A stretch of 9,286 nt of DNA from an uncultured Gemmatimonadota bacterium. GTDB lineage: Bacteria; Gemmatimonadota; Gemmatimonadetes; Longimicrobiales; Gaopeijiaceae. This document shows, one piece after another, positions 1-7,300 of the stretch. The notes below the pieces were generated by a model. That model was not told where the DNA came from. It saw nothing but the letters and a program-made list of their open reading frames with translations, and did not search any database. The translations under genes were made by a program, and so were the position numbers. The DNA lies in contig CAKZOQ010000622.1 of assembly GCA_937136445.1 (NCBI GenBank), positions 1 through 9,286 of the forward strand. The letters are read 5' to 3'. The stretch's first letter is position 1. Each line of letters opens with the position of its first letter.

Positions 1-2
1 GT

Positions 3-2057
3 GAGATGAAGGCCCGGCTTCCCAAGCCCCAGTACAAGGCCCTCCTCGCCACCATTCAGAGCGGCGACGAGCTGGACCCCTCGGTGGCCGACGGGGTGGC
101 GGTGGCCATGAAGGATTGGGCCATGGAGCGAGGTGCCACCCACTTCACCCACTGGTTCCAGCCCCTCACCGGCCTCACCGCCGAAAAGCACGATTCCTTC
201 CTGAAGCCCACCGGCGACGGTCGGGCCCTCACGGAGTTCAGCGGTACGGAGCTGGTCCAGGGGGAGCCCGACGCCTCCTCCTTTCCCTCCGGTGGCCTGC
301 GTCAGACCTTCGAGGCCCGGGGGTACACCGCCTGGGATCCCACCTCTCCCGCCTTCCTGGTGGAGGGCCCCGGCGGTGCCTACCTCTGCATCCCGTCGGC
401 CTTCGCGTCGTGGGCGGGGGATGCGCTGGACAAGAAGACGCCGTTGCTCCGGGCCATGCATGTCCTCGACAAGCACGCCCGTCGGGCGCTTGAGCTCTTC
501 GGCTCCGAGCCGCTCCCGGTGCGTGCGACCCTGGGCTGCGAGCAGGAGTTCTTCCTCATCGACGAGGAGTTCTTCTACCGCCGTCCGGACCTGGTGACGG
601 CCAGCCGCACCGTCTTCGGCACCAAGCCGCCGAAGGGCCAGGAGATGGACGACCACTACTTCGGTTCCATCCCCGAGCGCGTCCTGGAGTACATGAACGA
701 GGTGGAGCTGGAGCTCTACCGTCTGGGCGTACCGGTGACCACCCGCCACAACGAGGTGGCGCCGGGGCAGTATGAGATGGCCCCCATCTTCGAGGATGCC
801 AACCAGGCTGCCGATCACCAGCAGCTCACCATGTCCACGCTCCGCCGGGTCGCCCGGAAGTACGGCATGGTCTGCGTGCTGCACGAGAAGCCCTTCCAGG
901 GCGTGAACGGCTCCGGCAAGCACCTGAACTTCTCCTTCGGCAACGCCGAGCAGAATCTGCTGGAGCCCGGCGCCACGCCGCACGACAACATGCAGTTCCT
1001 CTTCTTCTGCTCCGCCGTCCTCCGGGCGGTGGCGCGGCACCAGGACCTGCTCCGGGTGGCGGTGGCCAACGCCGGAAACGACCACCGGTTGGGCGCCAAC
1101 GAGGCACCGCCAGCCATCATCAGCGCCTTCGTGGGGGATCAGCTCCAGGACATCTTCGAGCAGATCGCCGAGGCGGGCGAGGCTACGAGCTCGCGGGAGA
1201 GCGGCCTCATGGGCCTCGGGGTGGACGTCCTGCCCCAGCTCCCGAAGCATGCGGGCGACCGGAACCGGACGTCTCCCTTCGCCTTCACGGGCAACAAGTT
1301 CGAGTTCCGGGCCGTGGGCTCCTCCGTCAGCGTGTCCTTCCCGGCGACGGTCCTCATGACCATCGTCGCCGAATCCATCGACGAGATGTGCTCGGCGCTG
1401 GAGGAGAAGATGGAGGGCGGCACCGACTTCGATGAGGCGCTGCAGAGCCTGCTGGCCGACGAGATCCATGGCTTCAAGCAGGTGATCTTCAACGGCGACA
1501 ACTATTCGGACGAGTGGGTGGAGGAGGCGGAGGAGCGTGGCCTCCTGAACCTCCGAAGCACCATGGACGCCCTCCCGCGGATGGTGGAAGAGAAGAACGC
1601 CGAGCTCTTCGAGAAGTACGGCGTCCTTTCGCGGCGGGAGCTGGAGTCCCGCTACGAGATCTTCGTCGAGCAGTACTTCATGACCATCAACATCGAGGGC
1701 GAGACCGGACAGTACATGGCCCAGACCATGGTCCTCCCGGCGGCCGTGCGGTACCTCGGCAAGCTCCTCGAGACGGCGGAGAACGCGGACGAGCTGGGGA
1801 TGAAGGCCGGTGGCGTTCTCAAGACGGCCGAGCGGGTCAGCGACCTCATCGACCGGCTCACCGAGAAGCTCGACGTCCTGGCGGAGCAGAACCAGGAGCT
1901 GGGTGGCGACGACGTGGTCTCCAAAGCGGAACACATGCGCGAGAACATCATCCCGGCGCTCACCGAGGTCCGGGACGTGGTGGACCGGCTGGAGCGGATC
2001 GTGCCGGATGACCTGTGGCCGGTGCCGACCTACCGGGACATGCTCTTCGTGAAGTAG
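3..2057 (+). CDS. glnN: Type III glutamine synthetase (GSIII), 5'-partial
   Basis: Condenses glutamate and ammonia to glutamine using ATP; cytosolic, a large homo-oligomer in this family. Residue numbers count from the ATG at 6. Visible: the GSIII N-terminal block THFTHWFQPLTG (46-56), the metal-site strand GCEQEFFLID (177-186), RHNEVAPGQYE (247-257), the ammonia/glutamate-site segment HEKPFQG followed by NGSGKHLNFS (293-310), NDHRLGANEAPPAI (358-371), DRNRTSPFAFTGNKFEFR (418-435), and the intact family C-terminus ending PTYRDMLFVK. The ATG at 6 is probably not the start. The codon before it (GAG, 3-5) is in frame, and EMKARLPK aligns with an internal stretch of GSIII proteins that normally follows some 35-40 more N-terminal residues. 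The gene therefore begins left of the window. No frameshift or missing catalytic residue is seen. Followed at once by a hairpin, so probably the last gene of its transcript. Confidence 0.96.
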   Translation, partial: EMKARLPKPQYKALLATIQSGDELDPSVADGVAVAMKDWAMERGATHFTHWFQPLTGLTAEKHDSFLKPTGDGRALTEFSGTELVQGEPDASSFPSGGLRQTFEARGYTAWDPTSPAFLVEGPGGAYLCIPSAFASWAGDALDKKTPLLRAMHVLDKHARRALELFGSEPLPVRATLGCEQEFFLIDEEFFYRRPDLVTASRTVFGTKPPKGQEMDDHYFGSIPERVLEYMNEVELELYRLGVPVTTRHNEVAPGQYEMAPIFEDANQAADHQQLTMSTLRRVARKYGMVCVLHEKPFQGVNGSGKHLNFSFGNAEQNLLEPGATPHDNMQFLFFCSAVLRAVARHQDLLRVAVANAGNDHRLGANEAPPAIISAFVGDQLQDIFEQIAEAGEATSSRESGLMGLGVDVLPQLPKHAGDRNRTSPFAFTGNKFEFRAVGSSVSVSFPATVLMTIVAESIDEMCSALEEKMEGGTDFDEALQSLLADEIHGFKQVIFNGDNYSDEWVEEAEERGLLNLRSTMDALPRMVEEKNAELFEKYGVLSRRELESRYEIFVEQYFMTINIEGETGQYMAQTMVLPAAVRYLGKLLETAENADELGMKAGGVLKTAERVSDLIDRLTEKLDVLAEQNQELGGDDVVSKAEHMRENIIPALTEVRDVVDRLERIVPDDLWPVPTYRDMLFVK

Positions 2058-2058
2058 G

Positions 2059-2096
2059 CGATGACGCGACACGCTCGTTGGCGTGTCGCGTCATCG
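2059..2096 (+). terminator. Hairpin directly after glnN, candidate terminator
   Basis: A perfect 16-bp inverted repeat (arms 2059-2074 and 2081-2096, loop TCGTTG 2075-2080) starts one base after the glnN stop codon. Position and stability fit a transcription terminator. There is no U-tract after the stem, so it is not a classical intrinsic terminator; T-less hairpins are common after genes in GC-rich bacteria. It could also be an mRNA 3'-stabilising structure or part of the larger repeat cluster that follows. Confidence 0.6.
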
Positions 2097-2101
2097 GCTG
2101 C

Positions 2102-2152
2102 GGATTCCCGTGCGGCGCTTCGCGCCACGGTGCTGGGCACCGTCGGGAATCC
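2102..2152. repeat. Cloverleaf-like inverted repeat (predicted three-way junction)
   Basis: Outer arms GGATTCCCG (2102-2110) and CGGGAATCC (2144-2152) are perfectly complementary over 9 bp. Between them lie two smaller perfect hairpins. GGCGC/GCGCC (2114-2118 / 2122-2126) has loop TTC; ACGGTGC/GCACCGT (2127-2133 / 2137-2143) has loop TGG. The second hairpin abuts both the first hairpin and the outer arm, so the segment can fold into a compact three-way junction with only three unpaired bases (2111-2113) at the junction. All pairs are Watson-Crick, so strand cannot be inferred. Function unknown: structured RNA, part of a composite terminator, or a cruciform-forming repeat are all possible. Confidence 0.6.
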
Positions 2153-2160
2153 TCCGCGTA

Positions 2161-2198
2161 CGATGGCCGACGCCCGCGGGAGCGGGGGTCGGCCATCG
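2161..2198. repeat. Long hairpin, third inverted repeat of the cluster
   Basis: An 11-bp perfect stem CGATGGCCGAC (2161-2171) with GTCGGCCATCG (2188-2198) continues, after a single G/G mismatch (2172/2187), into CCCGC/GCGGG (2173-2177 / 2182-2186) closed by a GGGA loop. It follows the previous structure by 8 bases. It lies in a non-coding stretch between glnN and the SDR remnant. It may be a terminator serving the opposite direction, or one domain of a larger folded element with the two preceding repeats. Confidence 0.55.
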
Positions 2199-2282
2199 GT
2201 CGTTAGGCGCCACTGGAGAGACGTGACGGTGGAGAGGGTCGGCTCAAGGGGAGTGAATGCCACACCGTCGGGGCGCCCCTGA

Positions 2283-2572
2283 TCGTCGGTAGGCCGTTCG
2301 CCGATGGACACGCCGTTCTTCTACGGCAGGAGTCCGAGGATGCGGTGGCGTACCACAGCAGCGCGGTCGACCTGAGTCCGTTCTCCAGCACGGGATTGAC
2401 CGACGTGGACGACATGGTTCCGCTGGTCCGGTTCCTCGTCAGCGACGGGTGGTGGATCACCGGCCAGACGATCCTCGCCGACGGCGGCTACACGACCAAG
2501 CAGTCTCGGCGTGCGCCGGGCGCGGCCCGGTGCGTGGGCTCGTATGCGCGGGGACGAGCGGATCAGGACTAG
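2283..2572 (+). pseudogene. Decayed 3' end of a short-chain dehydrogenase/reductase gene
   Basis: Bases 2304-2327 read MDTPFFYG. After a one-base shift near 2327-2330, frame 2330-2494 reads ESEDAVAYHSS, then SPFSSTGLTDVDDMVPLVRF, then WITGQTILADGGYTTK. This is the C-terminal third of a classical SDR: the PG-x-TPFF loop after the active site, the DVDD helix and the WITGQ-ILADGG end. Three lesions are seen. The Rossmann half with TGxxxGxG and YxxxK is absent upstream, with an in-frame stop at 2280-2282. The sequence ggcagg looks like ggccagg with one C lost. The codon after TTK is CAG where TAG would end a normal SDR, so the frame runs on as unrelated residues to a TAG at 2570-2572. A weak V-N-A at 2253-2261 may be another scrap of the same gene. 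Non-functional as an oxidoreductase; the frameshift alone could be a sequencing error, the truncation could not. Confidence 0.72.
2512..2534. terminator. GC hairpin after the SDR remnant
   Basis: Arms 2512-2521 and 2525-2534 pair over 10 positions, two of them G-T wobbles, around the 3-nt loop GCG. It lies 17 bases after the point where the ancestral SDR stop codon is expected (about 2495), so it may be the relic terminator of that gene. No T-tract follows. In a sequence this GC-rich such a stem could also arise by chance. Confidence 0.3.
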
Positions 2573-2616
2573 TCGGCGGCGAGGGCACCTCGGCGGTTGC
2601 CCGCGGCAGGGCGCGG

Positions 2617-3117
2617 TCAGCGCTGGTCGGCAAAGGATGCCTCGAGGGCGTCGAGGGCCCGGCGGATGCTGGCCTCGTGGCCGAAGACGTACCGCGAGAA
2701 AAAGCGGTAGATGGGGTCGTAGACCTCGCCGTCTTCGACGATGGTGACCTCGGTGGTCCCATCTCCCGCCGGGGCTGCGCTCCAGGTCCAGGCGCCGCCG
2801 AAGGGGAGGTCCTCGCCGACGATCCGGGTCACGAGCGTCCGGGGGGCGGGGCGTTCCAGTCGGTAGAGAAGGGTCTCGCCATCCTGCCGGACGCGCGCCG
2901 AGTCCTCCCCGAGGGGTTGGACCTCCAGTTCCTGCCACTCCGGCCACCCCTGCACATCTTCGACCCTGTCCCACACGAGGTCGATGTCGGCGGGGACGGT
3001 TCGGGTCCCGCTGGCCCGGTGCTCCACGGGGAGTTGCGAGCCGACCGCCCATACGACGGCGACGGTGAAGACCAGGACCGCCACGCCGGTCCCGCCCCAA
3101 CGGAGCATCCGCTTCAT
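2617..3117 (-). CDS. Membrane-anchored SRPBCC (polyketide cyclase/START-like) family protein
   Basis: 166 residues. Residues 1-7 are basic (MKRMLRW) and residues 8-27 form one hydrophobic segment, so the protein is probably N-terminally anchored with the soluble domain outside the cytoplasm. Residues about 37-165 look like an SRPBCC domain: the typical opening (T-x-VPADIDLVWDRVEDVQGWPEW, 40-61), alternating strands, and a long C-terminal helix (about 138-163) that would line the ligand pocket. The ligand is unknown; family members bind or transform hydrophobic molecules, or act as cell-stress and regulatory proteins. The start ATG overlaps the stop of the upstream marR-like gene in the sequence ATGA (3114-3117), and no SD is seen, so translation is probably coupled. 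It may be the effector output of that regulator. Family assignment is from pattern recognition; no catalytic residues can be claimed. Confidence 0.8.
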   Translation of the reverse strand: MKRMLRWGGTGVAVLVFTVAVVWAVGSQLPVEHRASGTRTVPADIDLVWDRVEDVQGWPEWQELEVQPLGEDSARVRQDGETLLYRLERPAPRTLVTRIVGEDLPFGGAWTWSAAPAGDGTTEVTIVEDGEVYDPIYRFFSRYVFGHEASIRRALDALEASFADQR

Positions 3118-3536
3118 GCGCCGGCCCGTACGGCGTCGGCCAACAGCCGGAGGCCCTCGAGGACCTGCTCCTGTTCGGCGGGGGCCATCCGGTCGAGGAT
3201 GGCTCGGATCGCTACCGGGTCGAGACCGTCCTCCGACTCCAGCGCGCTCCTACCGCGCTCCGTGAGCCGGATGCGCTTGCGGCCGCCGGAGGCCGGGGAC
3301 CGCTCGATCAGTCCGGCACCCTCGAGCTTCGCCAGCGCTTCGGAGACCCGGGATCGGGACAGATCGAGGTGGCGCGCCAGCCGGGAGGCGTAGACATCCG
3401 CCCCGCCGTCGATGTGATGCAGGAGGCGCAGATCGCTCTCGCCGAGGCCGTCGTCGCGGGCGTGCGAGTCGTGGCAGGCGAAGTAGAGGAGCGGGTAGAG
3501 GCGCTGGACCTCCCGGACGCGGTCGTCATCGGTCAT
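3114..3536 (-). CDS. MarR-family transcriptional regulator
   Basis: 140 residues from the ATG at 3536. The fold reads as a MarR winged helix: N-terminal dimerisation helix (about 5-24, RVREVQRLYPLLYFACH), helix 33-43, helix-turn-helix about 48-75 with recognition helix SRSRVSEALAKLEGAGLI (60-77), a beta-wing rich in basic residues (SGGRKRIRLTERG, 83-95), and a C-terminal helix (about 106-136). An in-frame extension to 3677 exists but is Pro/Arg-rich, unlike the family, and lies upstream of the promoter. The chosen start is supported by homologous length and by a -10-like hexamer ending 6 nt before the ATG. It is the first gene of an operon with the SRPBCC gene (4-nt overlap). Ligand unknown. 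Probably autoregulated, since an inverted repeat covers the -35 element. Confidence 0.88.
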   Translation of the reverse strand: MTDDDRVREVQRLYPLLYFACHDSHARDDGLGESDLRLLHHIDGGADVYASRLARHLDLSRSRVSEALAKLEGAGLIERSPASGGRKRIRLTERGRSALESEDGLDPVAIRAILDRMAPAEQEQVLEGLRLLADAVRAGA

Positions 3537-3541
3537 GGGCG

Positions 3542-3571
3542 AGTCTACCGGACGCCCTTCGAGTTCGTCAA
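3542..3571 (-). promoter_or_regulatory. Candidate promoter of the marR-like operon (leaderless)
   Basis: On the minus strand, TTGACG (3571-3566) and TAGACT (3547-3542) are separated by 18 bases, resembling a sigma-70 -35/-10 pair (5/6 and 4/6 matches). Only 5 bases lie between TAGACT and the ATG at 3536, so transcription would start at or within one or two bases of the ATG. No SD-like purine tract precedes the ATG, consistent with a leaderless mRNA. Confidence 0.5.
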
Positions 3572-3578
3572 AACGAAC
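3563..3578. promoter_or_regulatory. Inverted repeat, candidate operator of the MarR regulator
   Basis: GTTCGT (3563-3568), CAAA spacer, ACGAAC (3573-3578): a perfect 6-bp dyad with total length 16. This size and the AT-rich centre are usual for MarR-family operators. It overlaps the predicted -35 hexamer (3566-3571), so a bound dimer would block RNA polymerase and repress the operon. It is among the most AT-rich patches of this GC-rich region. Confidence 0.5.
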
Positions 3579-3621
3579 AGGCGGGGCTGGCTGGAGTCGC
3601 CGCCGCTCGACCCTGGCCTGG

Positions 3622-3640
3622 CCCCCCGGGCAACCCCCGG
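3622..3640. terminator. GC hairpin between the cupin and marR-like genes
   Basis: CCCCGGG (3622-3628) pairs with CCCGGGG (3634-3640) around a 5-nt loop. It lies about 100 bases after the cupin stop and about 50 bases upstream of the marR-like promoter, where a terminator separating the two minus-strand units would be expected. No U-tract follows. Because CCCGGG is self-complementary, alternative pairings exist. Confidence 0.3.
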
Positions 3641-3742
3641 GGCGATGGCGCGCATCCCACCAGGTGAACACGGGCACTTCTCTGGAGGGGAGGCCCGAGG
3701 GAGGGGTCGGTGAGCTTTCGCCGGCCCCTTTCTACGTCCTCC

Positions 3743-4096
3743 CTAGCCGTCCCCCGGCGGAGTCGCGAAGAAGACCAGCACCGACAGGTCTTCCGTGATC
3801 TCCACGAAGCGGTGGTCCAGCTCCTTGGCGACGTAGATCACCGACCCGGCCCGCACCGGGTGGGGCTCGTCCTCCACCATCAGCACCGCCCGCCCCGAGA
3901 GGACGTGGTAGACCTCGTCGGCGTCGTGGGGCCCCTGCGGATCCTCCCCACCGGCGGGGATCTCGTAGAGCCCGGCGAAGAGCTCCGGCACCCGGAGGAA
4001 CTCCTGCCAGGGCCGGCCGTGGGCCGCCCGGTCCTCCCGCACCTCGTCCAGGTGGACGACCTGGACGCCGGGGTGCTCCTGGGACGAGTCGGTCAT
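3743..4096 (-). CDS. Small cupin-domain protein
   Basis: 117 residues from the ATG at 4096. A single cupin barrel. The N-terminal part reads WQEFLRVPELFAGLYEIPAGG, then the first cupin motif PHDADEVYHVLSGRAVLMVE (56-75) with H57 and E61, then the second motif region GSVIYVAKELDHRF (84-97) with H95. These residues would hold one metal ion; the usual second His of an HxH pair is not present. Substrate unknown; small single-domain cupins of this type are enzymes or sensors. The start is chosen on a strong SD (AGGAGG, 8-nt spacing). The frame stays open upstream to an ATG at 4207, which would add 37 residues that look like a signal peptide. It is transcribed divergently from the addB-like gene. 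Confidence 0.85.
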   Translation of the reverse strand: MTDSSQEHPGVQVVHLDEVREDRAAHGRPWQEFLRVPELFAGLYEIPAGGEDPQGPHDADEVYHVLSGRAVLMVEDEPHPVRAGSVIYVAKELDHRFVEITEDLSVLVFFATPPGDG

Positions 4097-4104
4097 GATG
4101 GGGG

Positions 4105-4110
4105 CCTCCT
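4105..4110 (-). promoter_or_regulatory. Strong Shine-Dalgarno deciding the cupin start
   Basis: Minus-strand AGGAGG lies 8 bases before the ATG at 4096. The upstream in-frame ATG at 4207 is preceded only by a C-rich tract with no purine run. This favours the 117-residue cytosolic cupin over the 154-residue form with a signal-peptide-like N-terminus. Confidence 0.75.
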
Positions 4111-4260
4111 GGATGTGGGCGTCCGTGGGTGGGATGGTGGCGACGGCGCCGGGCACGAGGAGACCCAGCGCAGCGGCGAGTCCGGCGAGACGGGCGGGAA
4201 GATGCATGGTCGGGTGGGGTCGGGGGCGAGAGAGGGGCCGGCGAAGGATACGGCCCAGCC

Positions 4261-4298
4261 CCCAGGGGATTGCCGTGGGCTCGCCTCCCACCCCTGGG
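4261..4298. repeat. Interrupted inverted repeat upstream of the addB-like gene
   Basis: CCCAGGGG (4261-4268) and CCCCTGGG (4291-4298) form a perfect 8-bp dyad; inside, TGGG (4276-4279) can pair with CCCA (4287-4290). It sits in the 225-bp divergent intergenic region between the cupin and addB-like genes, ending 11 bases before the -10-like hexamer of the latter. Possible operator or terminator; G/C runs make chance pairing plausible. Confidence 0.3.
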
Positions 4299-4308
4299 CC
4301 CGTGGGCC

Positions 4309-4314
4309 TATCTT
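4309..4314 (+). promoter_or_regulatory. -10-like hexamer of the addB-like gene
   Basis: TATCTT stands 7 bases before the ATG at 4322 in an otherwise very GC-rich stretch (GGGCC before, CCCGGCC after), and there is no SD. The spacing suggests transcription begins at the start codon (leaderless), as proposed for the marR-like operon. No convincing -35 is seen 17 bases upstream. Confidence 0.35.
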
Positions 4315-4321
4315 CCCGGCC

Positions 4322-7300
4322 ATGGCTCCCGACTCCGCCCTTCTCCGCTCCCTCGCCACCCTGAATCGTCGCTACCCCCTGGAGCGGAAGCTCCTGGTGG
4401 CGCCCAACGCCGGCGTAGGGCGGGAGCTCCTCCGGCGGTTGGCCCGATCCGTGGACGGCTGGGTGGGCTTCGAGGTCACCACGGTGCGTCCCCTGGCCCT
4501 CCGCATCGCCCGGGACGCACTGGACCGCGCCGGGCTGCAGGTCCTGGACGCCTTCGAAGAACAGGCCCTCCTGGACGAGGCGCTGGACGAGGCGCTCCCC
4601 GGCGCCGACGGGTCGGGTCGCCTCCGGGAGCTGGCCGAGGGTGTGGGCTTCCGCGAAGCGGTCCACGACGCGGTGAAGGCACTGCGCCTGCACGGCATCG
4701 ACGCCGACGCGGTGCGCCGGGCGCCGCTGGCCGACAGGGAGAAACGAAGGCTCCTGGCGCGCATGCTGGACCGCCACGCCGCCCTCCTCACCCAGCGACG
4801 CCGGGCCGACACGGCCGCCGTCCTCATCCACACGCTGGAGATCCTGGACGGCGATCCCCAGGTGGCCCGGAGTGCGCTGGGCGGCCAGGTGGTGGCCCTC
4901 CTGCCGGGGCTCTCGGTGCGGGGGCTCTCCGGCCGGGTGGTGGAGGCCCTCCAGGAGCTGGGCGCCGGGGTCCTGGAGACGGACCCGGTCCGCGGGCTCG
5001 AAGCGCCGCGGTCGCTCCTCTGGTCCTCCACCGGCGCCGAAGGTGAGCTCTCCTGGCTCCACGCCGTCGACGACGCGCCGGCCGAACCCGAGGAGCCGGT
5101 CTCCGTAGAGCTGGTGCATGCGGCCTCCGTCTCCGAGGAGCTTCGGGCCGTCCTCCGCCGCATCCAGGCGCGGGAGCTCCGCTGGGACGAGGTGGAGCTC
5201 GTCACACCGGACGCCGCGGCCTACGGCTCGACCCTCCACGAGCTCGCGTCCCGGCTGGGCATTCCCGTGACCTACGCCGTGGGCCTCCCGGTGGAGCGGA
5301 CCCGCCCGGGCCGGGTGGTCCGGACCTACCTGGACTGGATCGCCGAGGGCTTCCAGGCCGCCCCCATCCGACGGCTCCTGGAGGCCGGCGATCTCCGGCC
5401 TGGAAGCGGGCGGGGCGAGCACGCCCCGGCGGACCTGGCGCGTCGGTTCCGGCGACTCCGCATCGGCTGGGGACGCCTCCGCTACCGCACGCAGATCCGA
5501 GGGGCGCTGGCGGCGCTGGACGACATGACCGCCGGTCGGCACGAGGGTGAGGCGCGCTTCCAGCGACGGTTGGAGCGCACCCGCTCCGAGCTCCAGGCCC
5601 TCCGCAACATCCTCTTCCCGGCGCTGCGAGCGACCCCGTCGGTGCCGGACCGCCTGGGGGAGGCGGGTCCTCCGGTCTCGCCCTCGGAGCTCGCCTCCGG
5701 GCTCCGGGCCTTCCTGCGCAAGGTGGCCCCGGGAGACGGCGCCGACGCCGCGGCGCTGGAACAGCTCCAGTCGGTGCTGGAGCGGGTGGAGGTCACGCTG
5801 CGCCGGCGCACCGACTTCCAGGCGGCCGTGACCATCCTGCGTCGCCACCTGGAGATCCGGGTGCGGGCGCCGGAGCCGGCTCCCCGGACCGCCGACGACC
5901 GCGGCGCGCCCTGGCGCTCCGAGGGAGGCCACCTGCACCTGGCGGATCTGGACCACGGCGGCTACACGGGCCGGCCCCACCTCTTCCTGGTGGGGCTGGA
6001 CGCCGACCGGGTGCCGGGCCCCCAGACCCAGGACCCCGTCCTCCTGGACCGGGATCGCCGGGCGCTGCCCGGGGATCTGCCCACCGGGACGGACCTCCTC
6101 CGGGAACGGACCTTCCGGATGGCGGCCTTCCTGGCCCGCCTCCGGGGCTCCCTCACCGCCGGGTACGCCTCCTGGAGCGCAGCCGAGGGTCGGGTGGTGC
6201 AGCCTTCGTCCCTCCTCCTGCACCTGCTGCGGCTCCGGGAGCGGAACCCGGCCCTTTCCTTCGAAGAGCTCCACCAGGAGCTGGGCGCCGCCGCCTGTGC
6301 CCTCCCGGCTCCCGACACCACCTCCCTCGATGACGCCGACCTCTGGATGAGGGCGCTGGATGACGATGGCATCCTCCGCTCGGGGCTGGATGCCGTCCGC
6401 GCCTCCTTCCCGGGGCTGGATCGAGGCCTGGACGCGCAACGCGCCCGAAGGGCCGGGTCGCCCGGACCCTACCACGGCGTGGTCTCGCCCCTGCCGGAGC
6501 GGCTCGACCCTCGAGCCCCCGACGGCCCGACCCTCTCGGCGAGCCGCCTGGAGAAGCTGGGCACCTGCGGCCTGCGCTACCTCTATGACTCGGTCCTGAA
6601 GGTCCGCGCCCCCGACGATCTCGAGCTGGATCCGGACCGGTGGCTGGACCCGCTGGTGCGGGGCGCCCTTCTTCACGACGTCTTCGAGCGGGCCCTCCGG
6701 GAGGCCCGGGATGGGGGCATCGGGACGGCGGATCCAGGGCTGGAAGAGGTGGCGCTTCAGGCGCTGGAGCGCGCCCTGGAGCAGACCCGGGCGGAGATCC
6801 CGTCGCCGGGTGCCGGCGTGCGTCGGCGGGAAGAGGCGGGCCTCCGGGAGGACGTGCGGTCCTTCGTCCGGATGGTCCGGGACGAGGGCGCCCAGTGGGT
6901 CCGGCTGGAGTTGGGCTTCGGCTTCGGTGAGGATCCGCCACTCCCCATCGAGGTGGAGGGGGGCACCATCCGACTCCGGGGTGCGGTGGACCGGGTGGAC
7001 GAGGACCTGGAGGGGCTCCACGTCGTCGACTACAAGACGGGGAAGGCGTACGGCTATGCCGGCAACGGCGTCTTCCACGGAGGCCGTCGGCTCCAGCACG
7101 CCCTCTACGCCCTGGCCGCGGAGCACTTCCTCCGGCGGGACGTGGTGGGCGGCGCCTACCATTTTCCCACCCGGCGGGGAGAGAACCAGGCCTTCCCCTT
7201 CCCGCGGGAGGCGCTGGCCCCCGTGTCCGGGCTCCTGGGACCTCTCCTGGAGGCCGTGGCCGCCGGGCGCTTCCTCCCCACCGACGAGGAGAAGGACTGC

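Noticed and set aside
2202..2208. GTTAGGC, matching the R' core of integron attC sites (GTTRRRY), next to strong palindromes
   Set aside because: No partner RYYYAAC heptamer exists in the preceding 150 bases (no AAC at all between 2058 and 2201), and no cassette-like gene or integrase is present.
2203..2311. Minus-strand peptide GVAFTPLEPTLS...SLQWRL, vaguely like the C-terminus of a LysR regulator
   Set aside because: Similarity is a few residues only, the frame overlaps the SDR remnant and runs into the palindromes, and the orientation does not fit a divergent LysR-SDR pair.
2573..2616. Bases between the SDR remnant's last frame and the SRPBCC stop
   Set aside because: Examined for a short gene or clear terminator; nothing beyond ordinary GC-rich sequence is seen.
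2321..3100. Minus-strand 259-codon frame overlapping the SRPBCC gene
   Set aside because: The product is dominated by Arg, Pro and Gly, typical of a shifted reading of GC-rich sequence; the overlapping SRPBCC frame has a clear domain and is coupled to the marR-like gene.
3537..3677. N-terminal extension of the marR-like frame (47 residues)
   Set aside because: It is Pro/Arg-rich without helix pattern, lies across the predicted promoter and operator, and would make the protein longer than typical MarR regulators.
3703..3732. Plus-strand hairpin GGGGTCGG / CCGGCCCC followed by TTTCT, resembling an intrinsic terminator
   Set aside because: No plus-strand gene ends upstream of it, and the stem contains an internal mismatch. 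On the minus strand, where it would follow the cupin, no T-tract exists.
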